From Saccharum officinarum (lineage: Eukaryota; Streptophyta; Magnoliopsida; Poales; Poaceae): a stretch of 64,000 nucleotides of DNA. The notes below the pieces were generated by a model. It was not told the origin of the DNA and made no database searches. It worked only from the letters and a program-made list of their open reading frames with translations. The translations under genes and the position numbers were made by a program. Position 1 is the first letter of the stretch. The number at the start of each line of letters is the position of its first letter. Location: assembly GCA_020631735.1 (NCBI GenBank), contig CM036215.1, positions 17,820,346 through 17,884,345 on the forward strand. Reading direction: 5' to 3'. Positions 35,308-46,276 of the stretch are shown here, in pieces.

Positions 35308-36489
35308 TTAAGATGGGTCAACCTGGTATCCCTCAGGTATAGATTTAATACCCTCATACTCAATCCTTTCTCCTAAAAGTGTAGTTAGAAACACTGAACA
35401 TTGGGCATACTCAATCACTCCTTTACAAGTAGATAACCAGTCTATTCCAAGGATAACATCAATGCCCATTAATTCCAAAACAATGAGGTTTACCTTAAAA
35501 TTTACCCCCTTTATGTCAAGACTAACTTTTGGGCATACGCGGTCTGCCTTTATTTCACCTCTTGGAATTTTAATCATCACTGTTTTCCCCCTTGGAAGCA
35601 TAAGTATGTTATGATCTTTTACATATTGTCTAGATATGAACGAATGTGAGGCACTGGGGTCAAACAAAACCTTGGCATTTCCTGAACTTACTGGAATTGA
35701 TCCAAACACGACCTCCTTAGCTCCGGGAATGGTGGAAATATCCACATGTTTCAACCTTCCATGGATGTAATTTCTCTTTAATTTATTTCCCTGCACATGC
35801 TCCTTTTGGACATCCTGTCCTGGGTCTTGCTGTTGTTGATTCTTCTGTGGGCAAGATTTGATATAATGTCCTTCCTGCTGGCAATGATAACACTTTCTCT
35901 TAGCTGGATCTTTTGTGATGTCATACTCCAAGGAACTGTTGTTTGGTATGCTGCTATCTTGCTGGCCATAAAAGTTCACCTTCGTCCCTTTGGCTTGTTT
36001 CTTAGCTTGTTTGGCCTTTCGAGGTTGATACTCCTTATAGGTAATTGTCCACCCATCTATGACTACTTCATGGGGAGTAGTTTTAGCGGGAGGGGCTTCT
36101 AACTCTTCAGGGTTTGGATTTGTTTGACAGGGGATCAGGGCTGCATGTGACAATGTAGTAGAACTCGCTTGCTCATTGCTTTCCACTAGTGGTTCTAATG
36201 AGATTGCCTTTCTCTTCTTGTCCATGTTGATCGCAAAATTTGGATCCACCTTGACTTTCCCCTTATTAGACTCGTTTCGAAGACAGGGAAAACCATAATG
36301 CTTACAGCAGTGACATTGTTCCTGCTCTCCAAATGCCTTATTATCAACATCTTTATTGGATTTCATATTCTTCCAAACTTCTGCTACTTGTATCTTCTCT
36401 AACCCCTTGGATATGTTGGCTTGACCTTGAGATAAGCATCGTTGAGAATTCCCATGTTGAGCCATTTCTTCTAGTAATTGGTTTTGCAT
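35308..36489 (-). CDS. First gag zinc-knuckle/protease frame of the young element (393 aa from the ATG)
   Basis: The ATG at 36489 on the minus strand is the first in frame; the frame is open a little upstream through a GTG at 36528. A CCHC zinc knuckle (CYHCQQEGHYIKSC) lies at about residues 200-213, a Lys-rich stretch precedes it, and an aspartic protease domain follows with VLFDPSASHSFIS and IDVILGIDWLSTCKGVI. As in the second frame, the catalytic D-S/T-G is D-P-S. I do not see the W-W-F pattern of the gag capsid domain in the N-terminal half, so the capsid seems reduced or lost. The frame is open and intact, in keeping with a young insertion. No RT follows. Confidence 0.7.
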   Translation of the reverse strand: MQNQLLEEMAQHGNSQRCLSQGQANISKGLEKIQVAEVWKNMKSNKDVDNKAFGEQEQCHCCKHYGFPCLRNESNKGKVKVDPNFAINMDKKRKAISLEPLVESNEQASSTTLSHAALIPCQTNPNPEELEAPPAKTTPHEVVIDGWTITYKEYQPRKAKQAKKQAKGTKVNFYGQQDSSIPNNSSLEYDITKDPAKRKCYHCQQEGHYIKSCPQKNQQQQDPGQDVQKEHVQGNKLKRNYIHGRLKHVDISTIPGAKEVVFGSIPVSSGNAKVLFDPSASHSFISRQYVKDHNILMLPRGKTVMIKIPRGEIKADRVCPKVSLDIKGVNFKVNLIVLELMGIDVILGIDWLSTCKGVIEYAQCSVFLTTLLGERIEYEGIKSIPEGYQVDPS

Positions 36490-36755
36490 CGCTAATGGTT
36501 TCTTGTCAAAAGTGAGCAAGAGCGACACAATTCAGTCCTCTTAACCTCTGAAATCCACAGTCTTCTCGTCACGAGCCGTCTAATAGACAAGGAGAAAAGG
36601 TTCAAAATAGAGACAAGGTTTTTATAACAGAATGGGGATAGAATTAAGCATAACTTTGAGAAAATAACAAAGTTAAAGAGAAGCAAGAAATAGGCAACAA
36701 TGAGAACATGCTAAACGTCCAGTTCTAACTAGGCTTGCGTCCTACAGTCAGCATT

Positions 36756-36767
36756 GCTCCGATACCA
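36756..36767 (-). other. Primer-binding site of the young element
   Basis: The minus strand reads TGGTATCGGAGC three bases after the 5' LTR end, matching 11 of 12 bases of the site for initiator tRNA-Met (TGGTATCAGAGC). It fixes the element's orientation. Confidence 0.85.
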
Positions 36768-36770
36768 ATC

Positions 36771-39700
36771 TGTCACACCCGGTTTTAAGGACAAAACCAG
36801 ACATACACCATATGTGAAATAAAGAAGACAAATCTCACATATAGCCACAGATAAGTGGAATATCAAAAGACAAATGCTTAATATACATAACACAATAGTA
36901 TAAAATATACCTTAAAGAGCAACACAGCGGAAAGACAACTCTGAACACCGGGTGTAGACCTCACTCCAGGATCAAACTAACTGGTTGATCACAAGCCTAA
37001 CAATTCCAGAATCTAACAGTCTGGCACCCTTCCTGAGATGTGGGGAAATAGCAAGAGTGAGTCCATGTCGAACTCAACAAATATAACATGGGGTTCATGA
37101 AGCTCAAAAAGTTTGACACGGGTTTACTGCAATAGCTTTTAGTGAGTCATCTCTTTAACAATTGAGTAGCAACAAGTTTACCAAAATCCCAAATAACCTC
37201 ATGATCATGTAAACGAGAATAATGTATAGCAAGAAACAATAATCATTAGTGAGCATCAATATCATCAGTATTATCATTATCATCAGTGTTCATCATTTAT
37301 TCTGTAAGGGTCCAAGGCCACTCGTGACCGTGAGCACGGCTGTTATAACAGTTTTACACTCTGCAGAGGTTGTACACTTTCACTGTGAGTCGTGATTTAC
37401 CCTTTCGCCCGAGGTAGCTAATCTCTTGACCCACTTCCAAGGAAGGTCGGCAGGGTTCACTATGAAGCCTTTCAAAGGTTCGTCTAACAAGTTAGGGCCA
37501 TTAGATTCACTCGGCAAACAGATGTAGAGCCCCCCTTCCAAATGGCACAATAACGCGCAGCCTATACACATAAGGATAGAGGCCGCACTATACCCGATTC
37601 GTCAAGCCGTTCTTACGCCATGAAGGAATACCTCTAACAAGCTAGAAAAGGTCCTCATACTTGACTAAAGCCAGAGCCATATAGCCCCCACAGTTGTACT
37701 GTAAGTCCCGGATGTTCGCTTACAGATAAGTCCTTAAGGAGAGAAACTAGAGCACCATAAAAACAACCAAATATGCTCTAGCCCTCTTGAGCCATGTTTC
37801 TATAAAGCATCTTTTAAACGTTTATTGCATATACCATTAGTCAAGTTACAGATCATGGTTATTTATCTTGAGCACTAGCATAAATACTACCCAATGCAAT
37901 GTCCCATGGGTGTCAAGGTACAAGATACAAAAACTAGGATATCCCTAATGGTAACAAGGTAGACACATGCACATGAATTAAGTATATTAAAGATGAATAG
38001 GAAACAAGGATAATCCCATGCTATACTTGCCTTAAACACCGATCCTTCGGTAAGCTTTAATCTTCAACGTTCTTCTTCTTCTTCTTGATAACCTCGTATA
38101 TCTCACCGACTGGACTTGATCAATAAATCACCACACACACATCGAGAAATCATACACGAAGCAAACAATAGATCTATATTAGAACATGACACCAATCATA
38201 CAAAAATAAATAAAAGAGTTTGAAACACGATTCTACGCATCACTACGAACACACAGACGCGAAAAACACACTAATCAGAGCTACGGTTGAAAAGATACAT
38301 CTACCGAAAGATTTGCTCATAGGAGAAAATATAAAACTATTAGCTTCATGAGTTTTAATAACATATATAAAATATTTTATAACTACTATATATGGAATTA
38401 AGTCAAATTTAGATTCAAATTATAAAACTAAAGTAAAACAAATCATATTTTATTTACAAAACCCAGTTGCATAATTATTAATCAAGATATGATTTAAACA
38501 ATAAAATTTCAGAATTAGTAATATGGTAAACACTGTCACTAACGCGTAGATCTCGTTGCTATGAATCTAACGCAACTCGAATGAGCTAAAACGGATCTAA
38601 AACGTAGAAGATATGATTTAAACAAGATCTACTTTATTAAAGTAATAGATTAAATCTCACATCGGAACTTAAAGATAGAAAACCTAACCAACAGTAACAC
38701 TAATAGTATAACAAGTTTGTAAAACTCTTCTACCCATTACTACGATCACATAGACATAAAGATCACGAAATTTGGATTTAAAACGTAAAAGTTATGAATT
38801 TTCTAAGATTTCCTATAGATAAATAATTACTTTAATATAAACTCGAAAATAAATTATCTCAAACCTACTGTACAGTTCTATAATCATGTAGAGCTCGCAA
38901 ATACGAATCTAACGCAATTTAAACGAGTCAAATCGGAGTTAAAACGGATAATTTATGACTAAAATAAACTCAGTGGCAAAACTGTAAATATCAGAAAACG
39001 TATTTTTCAATTACCGAGACGAAATACGCTTTCCACAGATCAAAACGTATTTTCGGAAGTTACACGATCAAAATACGCTTTACAGAAAAGAAAACGTAAA
39101 CCGGGAATACGCTTTGGACTGTGGGTTAAGAACTTAAAAACTTCAGGGTTTCTTTTACAAAACTACAAGCGAACCGATATGTTTTAATTCAGACCGTTGG
39201 ATTCAAAATCAACGATCCAGATTGGATCGGGAAGGGAGCCGGCGGCGCTCCGGCCGGAATCGGGCCCGACGACGACTCTCCACGGCGGCGCCATGGCCGG
39301 GATAACCTATCTCGCGCTACGGAGCACGAGCTTACGAACGGAAAACACAGGGAGAGAGAGAATGGCATGGCGAGCTCACCCCGCGCGAAGATGGGACCGG
39401 AGGATGACCGGAAGGCGGCGGCTAGCTCGGCAAGGCGGCGGTGGAGGCGGAGCTTCGACAGTGGCGCGTCGAGACGACTAGAGCGGCTCCAAAAGGATGG
39501 AATGGGGGCGGAATAGTGCGGGGGTCCCGTTTTTATAGCCCGGAGGCGACCTCAAGAGAGGAAATAGGGAGATTGAGCCGCGGATTCGATCGGTGGAAGA
39601 AGGAAAACGACGGTGTTCATTTTTGGAAAGCGCCGGAGGAAGGAGAAGGAAAGGGGAAGGAGACGCTGACAGGCGGGTCCCACATGTCGGCGACTCGGAG

Positions 39701-40109
39701 AGGGAACGGCCGCGCGCTGGCTTGGCGGGCCGCGGTGGCTGGGCTTGGCCCACGCGGGCGAAGGCGAGCGCTGGTGCGGGAAAGATGGGCCGCGCGCGGG
39801 GAGGGCAGGCCGAGCTGTGGGCTGCGGTAAGAAGCGGCCCGAGAAGAAAAGAAATTCCTTTCCTTTTTCTTTTTTCTAATTTTTCAAAGCCAAATTTCAA
39901 AGAATTTTCAAATCCAAATTGAATTTGATCAAACCACTCATCTCAAAAATTTAAATGCAACAGCATGAGTGCACAAACATGTTTCTACTCTTATATTTGA
40001 TTTTAAGTTTATAAAAATTATTCTTATTCTAAATTTACATGCTCACAAAAATATATAAAAAATCATATTTTTCCTATTTTTCATTTCTTCAAAATTTTAG
40101 GGTGTTACA
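36771..40109 (-). repeat. 5' LTR of the young element
   Basis: Nearly identical to 29401-32736; 3 bp longer because of one extra CTT unit near 38085. Its promoter TATA on the minus strand is at 39530-39537. Substitutions are scattered and mostly transitions. Confidence 0.92.
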
Positions 40110-40870
40110 CGTAATGCGGTGGACGATCAAGACGGAGGCGGCAGTGTCAGCAGGGGGCGCTGGGTTCGGCGCCTGGCCTCCGAATCCGGCAGCCCTAGGG
40201 CAGGGGGCGGCACCCATGACGGTGGTGGCATACTGACGATCGCAGTGGGCAGCTCGTCGGTGGCGCCCAGTTTTCCGGATTCGGCGTAACGGCACGACTC
40301 TTAGTGGGCAGTGGCAGTGGTCTCACTACCATGTTCCGACGGCAGTGACGCCTGTGGGCGCCACTTTCCTCGCTGGAGGCGTCGTCTCGTCCTTGTTGAG
40401 GATCTCTCCAGGTGAAAACCCAACACCAGTGTCTCTAGTTGGGCGATAATGGCGTCTTTGGATGTCATTTTCTCATTGGAGACGTCGCTTTTGGAAGATC
40501 CCTTGGGTTGTCGGCTTTGGTGCCGGCATTGAGATGGTGGTTCCCTTGCACATGCTCTAGGTGCTTCGTGCCATTGCCAGGATTCAGTATCCGGAGTCTC
40601 CAATTGTGGTCGGTGTTCTACGATCTCTCAGTACCTTTCCTAGGTTTGACAGACGTGTTTTAGGACTACTTGAGTTCCTCGTTGGGGATGTATTTTTTCA
40701 TCAGTTGCTTTTATTTTTGTTTTTAGTTGTGCCAGTAGTACCATTGACTCGTGTCTTACTAGTACCACTGGCTACCTTTGTAATAATTATGGCCTGATGC
40801 ATCCTCGACAGAGGATGACTGAAGCCAGAAATATACTTTCCATTATGTAAAAAAATGTGTCAGCTAGATG

Positions 40871-42739
40871 TAAACTTACAATCTATTTCTCTCTCTTTTC
40901 CTCTCTCTCTTTAAAGCTCACTTATGTCACTTTATTATAATTGCTCTTAGGCATTACACGGTCATGAGTTAGACAACCATGTTGATACATTGTAATGGTA
41001 GCACGCATGTTTTCTTGTGTTGGACATGGGTACCTTTTGTATCCACTTCAACAAATATTGAAATAATGTCAAAAAACAAATATTAAAATACATATTTGAG
41101 ACTTCAAAATTCAAATGAAAAGAGTTCAAACTGAAAAGCTTTAGATCTCTGTGATACTACAACTTTGAGTTAGGTGGTTCCTCCATCCTAGTCCATTTGA
41201 AAAATTCAAAAAAATTGAATTTCAAGTTATGCGAACTTTAAATAAAATTTTTGATCTTTCAATGATTTCAAATAAAAAATTTGTTCACTACAAGGTTGTA
41301 GATCTCTTCGATTACTATAACTTTGATATAAATGTTGTCTTATCCAACTTGAAATTTTAAAAAGTTATGAAGTTTACTACGGTGCACCTATTTTTAGAGG
41401 AGGCCCAAATTACCAACCGCCTACATAAAATCCATTTTTAAAGGCGGCTAGAGGGTCTATCTGCTCTAAAATAGACATTTTAGATGAATTCGACTTTCCA
41501 ACCATCTCTAAATTAAAATACCGGCATTTCTAAAAGTAGTTTGGCTTTTCAGCCCCTAAAAATTGTTTTCTAGACACCGCTGGCTCAGAAACCGTTAAGC
41601 AGTTATTGATTGAGCCATCTCTAAGTAAAAATGGAGCTAAAAATCGTTTCTGAAGTAGGGATGTACTCATAATCTGGCTGCCAGAAAATCTATTCCTTCT
41701 AATATAAACAATATATTTTATGAGTATCTAAGGCCCGTTTAGCGGAGCTCCACCAACTCCAGATTCACGAAAAATAGATCTAGATTCACTTTCCAAGCCA
41801 AACACTTTTTGATCCACCACGGATCTGCTGCACGAAAACCATGGATCTGGAGGGTGCTCCACCAAACTCGGGGAAAATTAATCACCACCGCCACTCATTA
41901 CACAGAAATAACGATTCACGTTTTGTTCTGTTTCGCTTCTTCTCCCCCGTAATGTGTCCGCCACGACTGTCCTCACCTCCACCGACGCCAGCGAGCACCA
42001 CCCCCATCGCGACCGGCCTTGCCCCTTGCTCCCACCACGGCTAGCCCCCAGCAACCACAATTGGTCACCGTGGCGCGCTCTCCCCCAACTTGCGCCATGG
42101 CCACACACGCCCAGTCGTGGCCGCCTGGCTGCACCCCGCTGTGGTCGAGGACGTCGTGCCCGACCGTGCCCGCGCCTAGCCGTGGCCGCACCGCCGCGCC
42201 CGGCCATTGCTGTGCGGCCGCGCCTGACCGTGACCGCCGAGGCTGTCCCAGCTGTGGCCGCATGTCGCGGGCCGCGCGGTTCCTGTGCCCGCACGGGCAA
42301 GAACTGAGGAAGAAGAACCTCTTTTGTTCTTTATTTTTTTTTCGTTTTTCATTGTGCCCCCTGAATATGTTTTTATAATTCGTTTTTATAATTGATATAT
42401 ATGTTTATTAATTCCCTGTTTACAAATCATAAATAAACGAGCTAGAAGATACGCAGGTTGACTAGCAGGGACCACATTATGGTTATCACCAGGTCAGTGC
42501 TTGCCATACCACGATCCGCATGACTCCCCCGCCGGCACCTCTCCATGTAGCAGATGCACCAACAGAAAACAAATTGAGTGGCTGATCGATAGTGGGGATG
42601 GAGACTCCCATGAAATTAAAGCAGGTCAGAGATCTCCAATTGCGTTGTGTACACCATGCATGGACTGCGAGTATCGACATCTCGGGAGGCTCCTCCATCA
42701 GGACCGGTGGTGAAGACAGGTGAGTCCGGCTGCTGCAGA
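40871..42739. other. Intergenic stretch with transposon debris
   Basis: 41390-41660 carries repeated AGAGGCGG / AACCGCC phrases like those at 17190-17465 (decayed CACTA-type texture). 41731-41865 starts GGCCCGTTTAGCGGAGCTCC, the end of a common grass MITE. 41950-42300 is GC-rich with open frames on both strands and no known domain. No gene can be supported. Confidence 0.4.
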
Positions 42740-43490
42740 CTGCGATTCTTAAACCATGGGCGATTCTTGGGTGGTTTGGCTAGTTTTCCATCCATCAAGA
42801 AACTAAAGCGAACCACAGCACACAGAGTGGCTAAGGCTGGTGGTCGAAGCACAGGATAACTGAAGGCGGGAATTAATGCACATCGCAAGGATGAACACCT
42901 TCCATTTTGCAGCTGCGCGCATGCATTCCTATCCGTGCTCTTCCCCCCAATCCCCCTTGCCCCTCCTTGTCAGGACTCTGTGTGGACCGTAACTCTTAAA
43001 CCATGGGCGATTCTGGGATGGTTTGGCTGGTTTTCCATCCATCAAGAAACTGAAGCGAACCACAGCACACAAGCAACGAGCAAACCCAGCAAGGCTAAGG
43101 CTGCTGGTGGTAGCACAGGATAACCGAAGGCAGGAATTAATGGACATCGCAAGGATGAACGCCTTCCATCTTTGCAGCCGCACGCCTGCATTCCGATCCG
43201 CGCTCCTCCTCCGATGCCCCTTTCCCCTCCATCAAGACTCCACTGCAGACCGCAATTCTTAAACCATGGGCGATTCTTGGGTGGTTTGGCTTGTTTTCCA
43301 TCCATCAAGAAACTGAAGCGAACCACAGCACATAAGCAACAAGCAAACCCAGCAAGGCCAAGGCTGGTGCTTAGCTAAGGCAGGTATTAATGCGAGGGAA
43401 ACTCCACATCGCAAGGATGAACACCTTCCATCTTTGCAGCCATGTGCATGCATTCCAATCCACGCTCCTCCCCCAATCCCCCTTGCCCCT
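42740..43490 (+). repeat. Three-copy tandem array in the response regulator promoter
   Basis: A unit of about 250 bp is repeated three times; the marker AAACCATGGG occurs at 42751, 42998 and 43261 (spacings 247 and 263). Each unit runs through GGTTTGGCT, CATCCATCAAGAAACT, GCGAACCACAGCACA, an AATTAATG block, CATCGCAAGGATGAAC, CCTTCCAT, then a CCCC-rich end. Only the last unit ends in a TATA box. Small indels distinguish the copies, so the duplication is not very recent. It is promoter rather than coding sequence. Confidence 0.85.
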
Positions 43491-43492
43491 GC

Positions 43493-43499
43493 TATAAAT
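43493..43499 (+). promoter_or_regulatory. TATA box of the response regulator gene, with 5' UTR intron downstream
   Basis: TATAAAT follows a pyrimidine-rich stretch, predicting a start near 43525. A likely 5' UTR intron runs from a GTAAGAAAG donor at 43626 to a TATATAG acceptor at 43718, eight bases before the ATG. A leader intron of this kind fits an intact gene start. Confidence 0.55.
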
Positions 43500-43834
43500 C
43501 TCCCTTCCCCTCGCACTCGTTGCATTGCTCTTCTTCAATCTTCACCCGGCAATCGCCTCTCTTACTTTGCTTTTCCCTGTCTCTGTTGCTTCCCAAAGGT
43601 TCTTGGACGGAAACCATTTTAGTAGGTAAGAAAGTTCGAGTCTTCTCGGGTTCCTTGCTGGGACTTGGTGGTCAGCGGTTGCTTTCTTGAAGCTGATCTT
43701 GTTCGTTTTTTTATATAGGTGAAGAGATGGACGCGGACACCTTCCCAGCGGGGCTGCGTGTGCTCGCCGTCGACGACGACCACGTCTGCCTAAAGATCCT
43801 AGAGAGGCAGCTCAAAAATAATTTTCACATTTGA

Positions 43835-45714
43835 CTTTGCACGGTTCTTGATGCACATCTTTTTTCACTAAAAGGTCAATGTGTATCTTTGACCTCTAAT
43901 TTGTTCTAGAATATTTCTTAAAATTCTTCAAATTCATGAGGCTTTGCAAGTGTTTTGAATACAAATCTATACATATAACTTATATATATTAAAACTCATT
44001 AATTTAAAAGTTAATAATGTTTGTAGTTTTCGACCAAAGCTTGCCCAAAATGACATGATTTTGCGACCAGAGGGAATATCTTTCTTTTGGGATTGTATTG
44101 TTGTTATATACTCCAAGGTTTTCTGTACCGGTATTTTAAAAATCTCGGTGGTCACTGATAAACGGGAATATCGGATATATCGGAAATTTATCGGTGATAG
44201 AAATAAAATTTCGGAAGAAATTTAGACAAAAAATGACTCATTTTGTTCAGGAAAGCGCATAGATCATTTCTAAACAATCTAACATAAAAAACTAAATAAA
44301 ACATATTATCAATTTCTTATTCAATGAGGAGGGCAGTGACATGGCTGGAGCGTGCTGAGTGTGTTGCGGCGGTAGCAACTTGAACTTAGAAGAGAAGGGG
44401 ACAAAAAATTAAACATGGATTAAGGTTAGAGTATTGGGTGGGCTTTGGCGTCTATTTAGATGACAAAATTTTAAAAATATAAAAATTTCGGTCGATAGAG
44501 GAAAAATTTCGGACCTAGCCGGTAAACGGGATATCTCGGAAATTTCGGATTCTACCGGCCGATATTTTTTTCCCTACTCTGCTGATGTCGTAAGCACCCT
44601 TTCCTATGTCTAATTGGTCTTGGGGTAGATTTATTGTCTAAGCCATATTTTTTCCTTTAATTTTCTTGCATTTAAGAGGGGAAAAAGCCACTGCACTATG
44701 GTTCAAACCGCTACCCCTTCTAGCCATAACTGAAGATTGTCCACTAGGCTGTGGCCTAGGGCTAACAAACTGTTTGGTTCAAGAACTATAATGTAAATGG
44801 CAATGGTAATAATTCACACTCGAGTGCCAGTGGTAACAAATTAAATAGGCCAGTATCAGTTCCCAGCGTGATATATGATTGCGGCTGGACTTAGACAAAC
44901 TTGATTTAACATCATCTGTTACCCATCACATTACAAAATATGTAAACCAAACAACGCGTAAGATGTAAATGCAAAGTATGAAGCATATTAATGGAGCATT
45001 TAGAAATTCACAGTTTCAGATTTCATCTAACTTTTTTTACTGCAATTTGGATCGAAACTTCTGAAACTTTGTGAATTTCATTAATTTCAGCTGCAAAAGA
45101 AATTTTCAACAAATCCAAATCCAAATCGTTGAGTCACTCTAGCTACTGAACTGTTGTTTGTAGTTCATTTGATATGCTACTTTTTGTTCGATGTAGAAGG
45201 TGCAATCAGTAACTAATAAATACTGTTTCTTGTAGTTTCGAGTGCTACCATTTGTTCATATTTAAGTAACAGGAGCAATCAGTCTAACAATTGAATCCTA
45301 TCATTTATGTGCGGTTTCATATATTGCCATGGATTAGTAAGCTCTAGGTGCAACCAAGATAACTTCTGAATTTGTCGCCTGCAGTTTGGTTCATTATTAT
45401 TGATTATCATAATAACTAGTCATTTCCATTAGGATTTGAACAATGCCCCATTCTAATAAAGTTGTAAAGTTTCTTTTATGAAATTATTTGAAATGACAAA
45501 AGTGGAAATGATGGAGAATTGCATTTACTATGTGTATGACACATTTTCTTAAAAATTAAAGTAAACGACAAATGTAATGCCTAAAGAAAACAGTGATTGA
45601 AAAATGTGCCTAGTCAATTGAACATGAAGGCCACAAGATCATTCATTGTTTAGTCTATTAAGCTTGTTGACTTCTGTGTGAGATAACTGACATATGTTGC
45701 CTTATGTCATGCAG
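43835..45714 (+). other. Intron-like interval of the response regulator where the receiver exon is missing
   Basis: AT-rich sequence. 44120-44575 contains twice the phrase TAAACGGGA-TATC-CGGAAATTT (near 44158 and 44523), edges of an unidentified repeat that may mark an insertion/deletion event. I looked for the receiver text around the phosphoacceptor (SDVVMP-like) in all three plus frames by eye and did not find it. Confidence 0.45.
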
Positions 45715-46103
45715 TGCTATCCGCAAATAGTGAGACACAGACTATAATGAAAGGGATAAAGCATGGGGCATGTGATTATTTGGTAAAACCAGTGCGCCTT
45801 GAACAGCTTAGGGGCATATGGACACATGTGGTGAAGAACAATAAGACTGATCCACGGAACAGCATCAACAGTGGCAGTGATGATGATGTTCAGAAGTTCC
45901 CATATGGGGATGGTAATAAAGGTGTGAAGGATGGAGCAAACCATAGAAACAAGTATTCAAAGAAAAACAAAAAGGTTGTGGATGTTGCTGATGAGGACAA
46001 CGAGAACACTTCAGCCCAGAAAAAGCAAAGGGTCCAGTGGTGTGGTCAACTACACCAGAAGTTTGTAGAAGTTGTCAGTCAAATTGGCATCGACAGTAAG
46101 TTC

Positions 46104-46276
46104 CACTACTACAGAAAATCTTTTCCAAGGCATTGGCTTTTTAATTTCCGAGGTGGGCGGGCTGGGCAGCCGCCTCCGTAGGTCTAGATTAACCATGACC
46201 TTTGGATGGAGGCGGTTGTGTTGCTCGCTTCCATTAATTCAAAACGCCCGCCTCTAATAAAGTTAATGTAGTAGTG
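46104..46276. mobile_element. CACTA-type MITE in a response regulator intron
   Basis: It begins CACTACTACAG and ends TGTAGTAGTG, CACTA-type inverted termini. It is flanked by the 3-bp duplication TTC on each side (46101-46103 and 46277-46279). At 173 bp it carries CCGCCTCC/GGAGGCGG subterminal motifs. It starts only eight bases after the donor GT of the intron 46096-46360. Confidence 0.8.

Larger units (their letters stand above)
29401..40109 (-). mobile_element. Young non-autonomous Gypsy-type element (gag/protease only, TR-GAG-like)
   Basis: A complete 10.7-kb LTR element on the minus strand, flanked by the 5-bp duplication CGTAA (29396-29400 and 40110-40114). Two LTRs of 3336 and 3339 bp enclose a 4.0-kb internal region with an initiator-Met primer site, two separate gag/protease-type frames, an RNase H remnant and a polypurine tract. 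I find no reverse transcriptase or integrase, so it depends on another element's enzymes. By eye the LTRs differ at about 14 positions plus one 3-bp microsatellite change, roughly 0.4 percent, so the insertion is recent. LTR length, TGTAACACCC start and Met primer site suggest the Del/Tekay lineage, which is an inference. Confidence 0.88.
28918..40854 (+). mobile_element. LINE-like retroposon, interrupted by a nested LTR element
   Basis: The 16-bp sequence ATGTGTCAGCTAGATG occurs at 28902-28917 and again at 40855-40870. Immediately before the right copy is a short poly(A) (GTAAAAAAA). A long target duplication plus an A-tail is the signature of target-primed reverse transcription (LINE or SINE). 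Without the nested element (29401-40109) the insertion is about 1.2 kb: a GC-rich 5' part with ACCCTAGCCGCCGG typical of plant LINE leaders (28918-29400), and a 3' part (40110-40854) whose end (CTGATGCATCCTCGACAGAGG) resembles plant L1 tails. It lacks the endonuclease and RT coding regions, so it moved with help from another element. Confidence 0.75.

Noticed and set aside
28755..40965. Possible MITE interrupted by the LINE (ATGCCTAA-like inverted ends at about 28768 and 40948)
   Set aside because: The inverted ends are short and imperfect and no target duplication could be fixed, so I did not list it as a feature.
41878..42378. GC-rich open frames on both strands near a MITE end
   Set aside because: Composition artefacts: three or more frames are open at once, and no motif is recognisable.
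44581..44610. ADVVST-like reading that recalls the receiver motif SDVVMP
   Set aside because: The flanking residues do not continue as a receiver domain in this or any frame; the resemblance is accidental.
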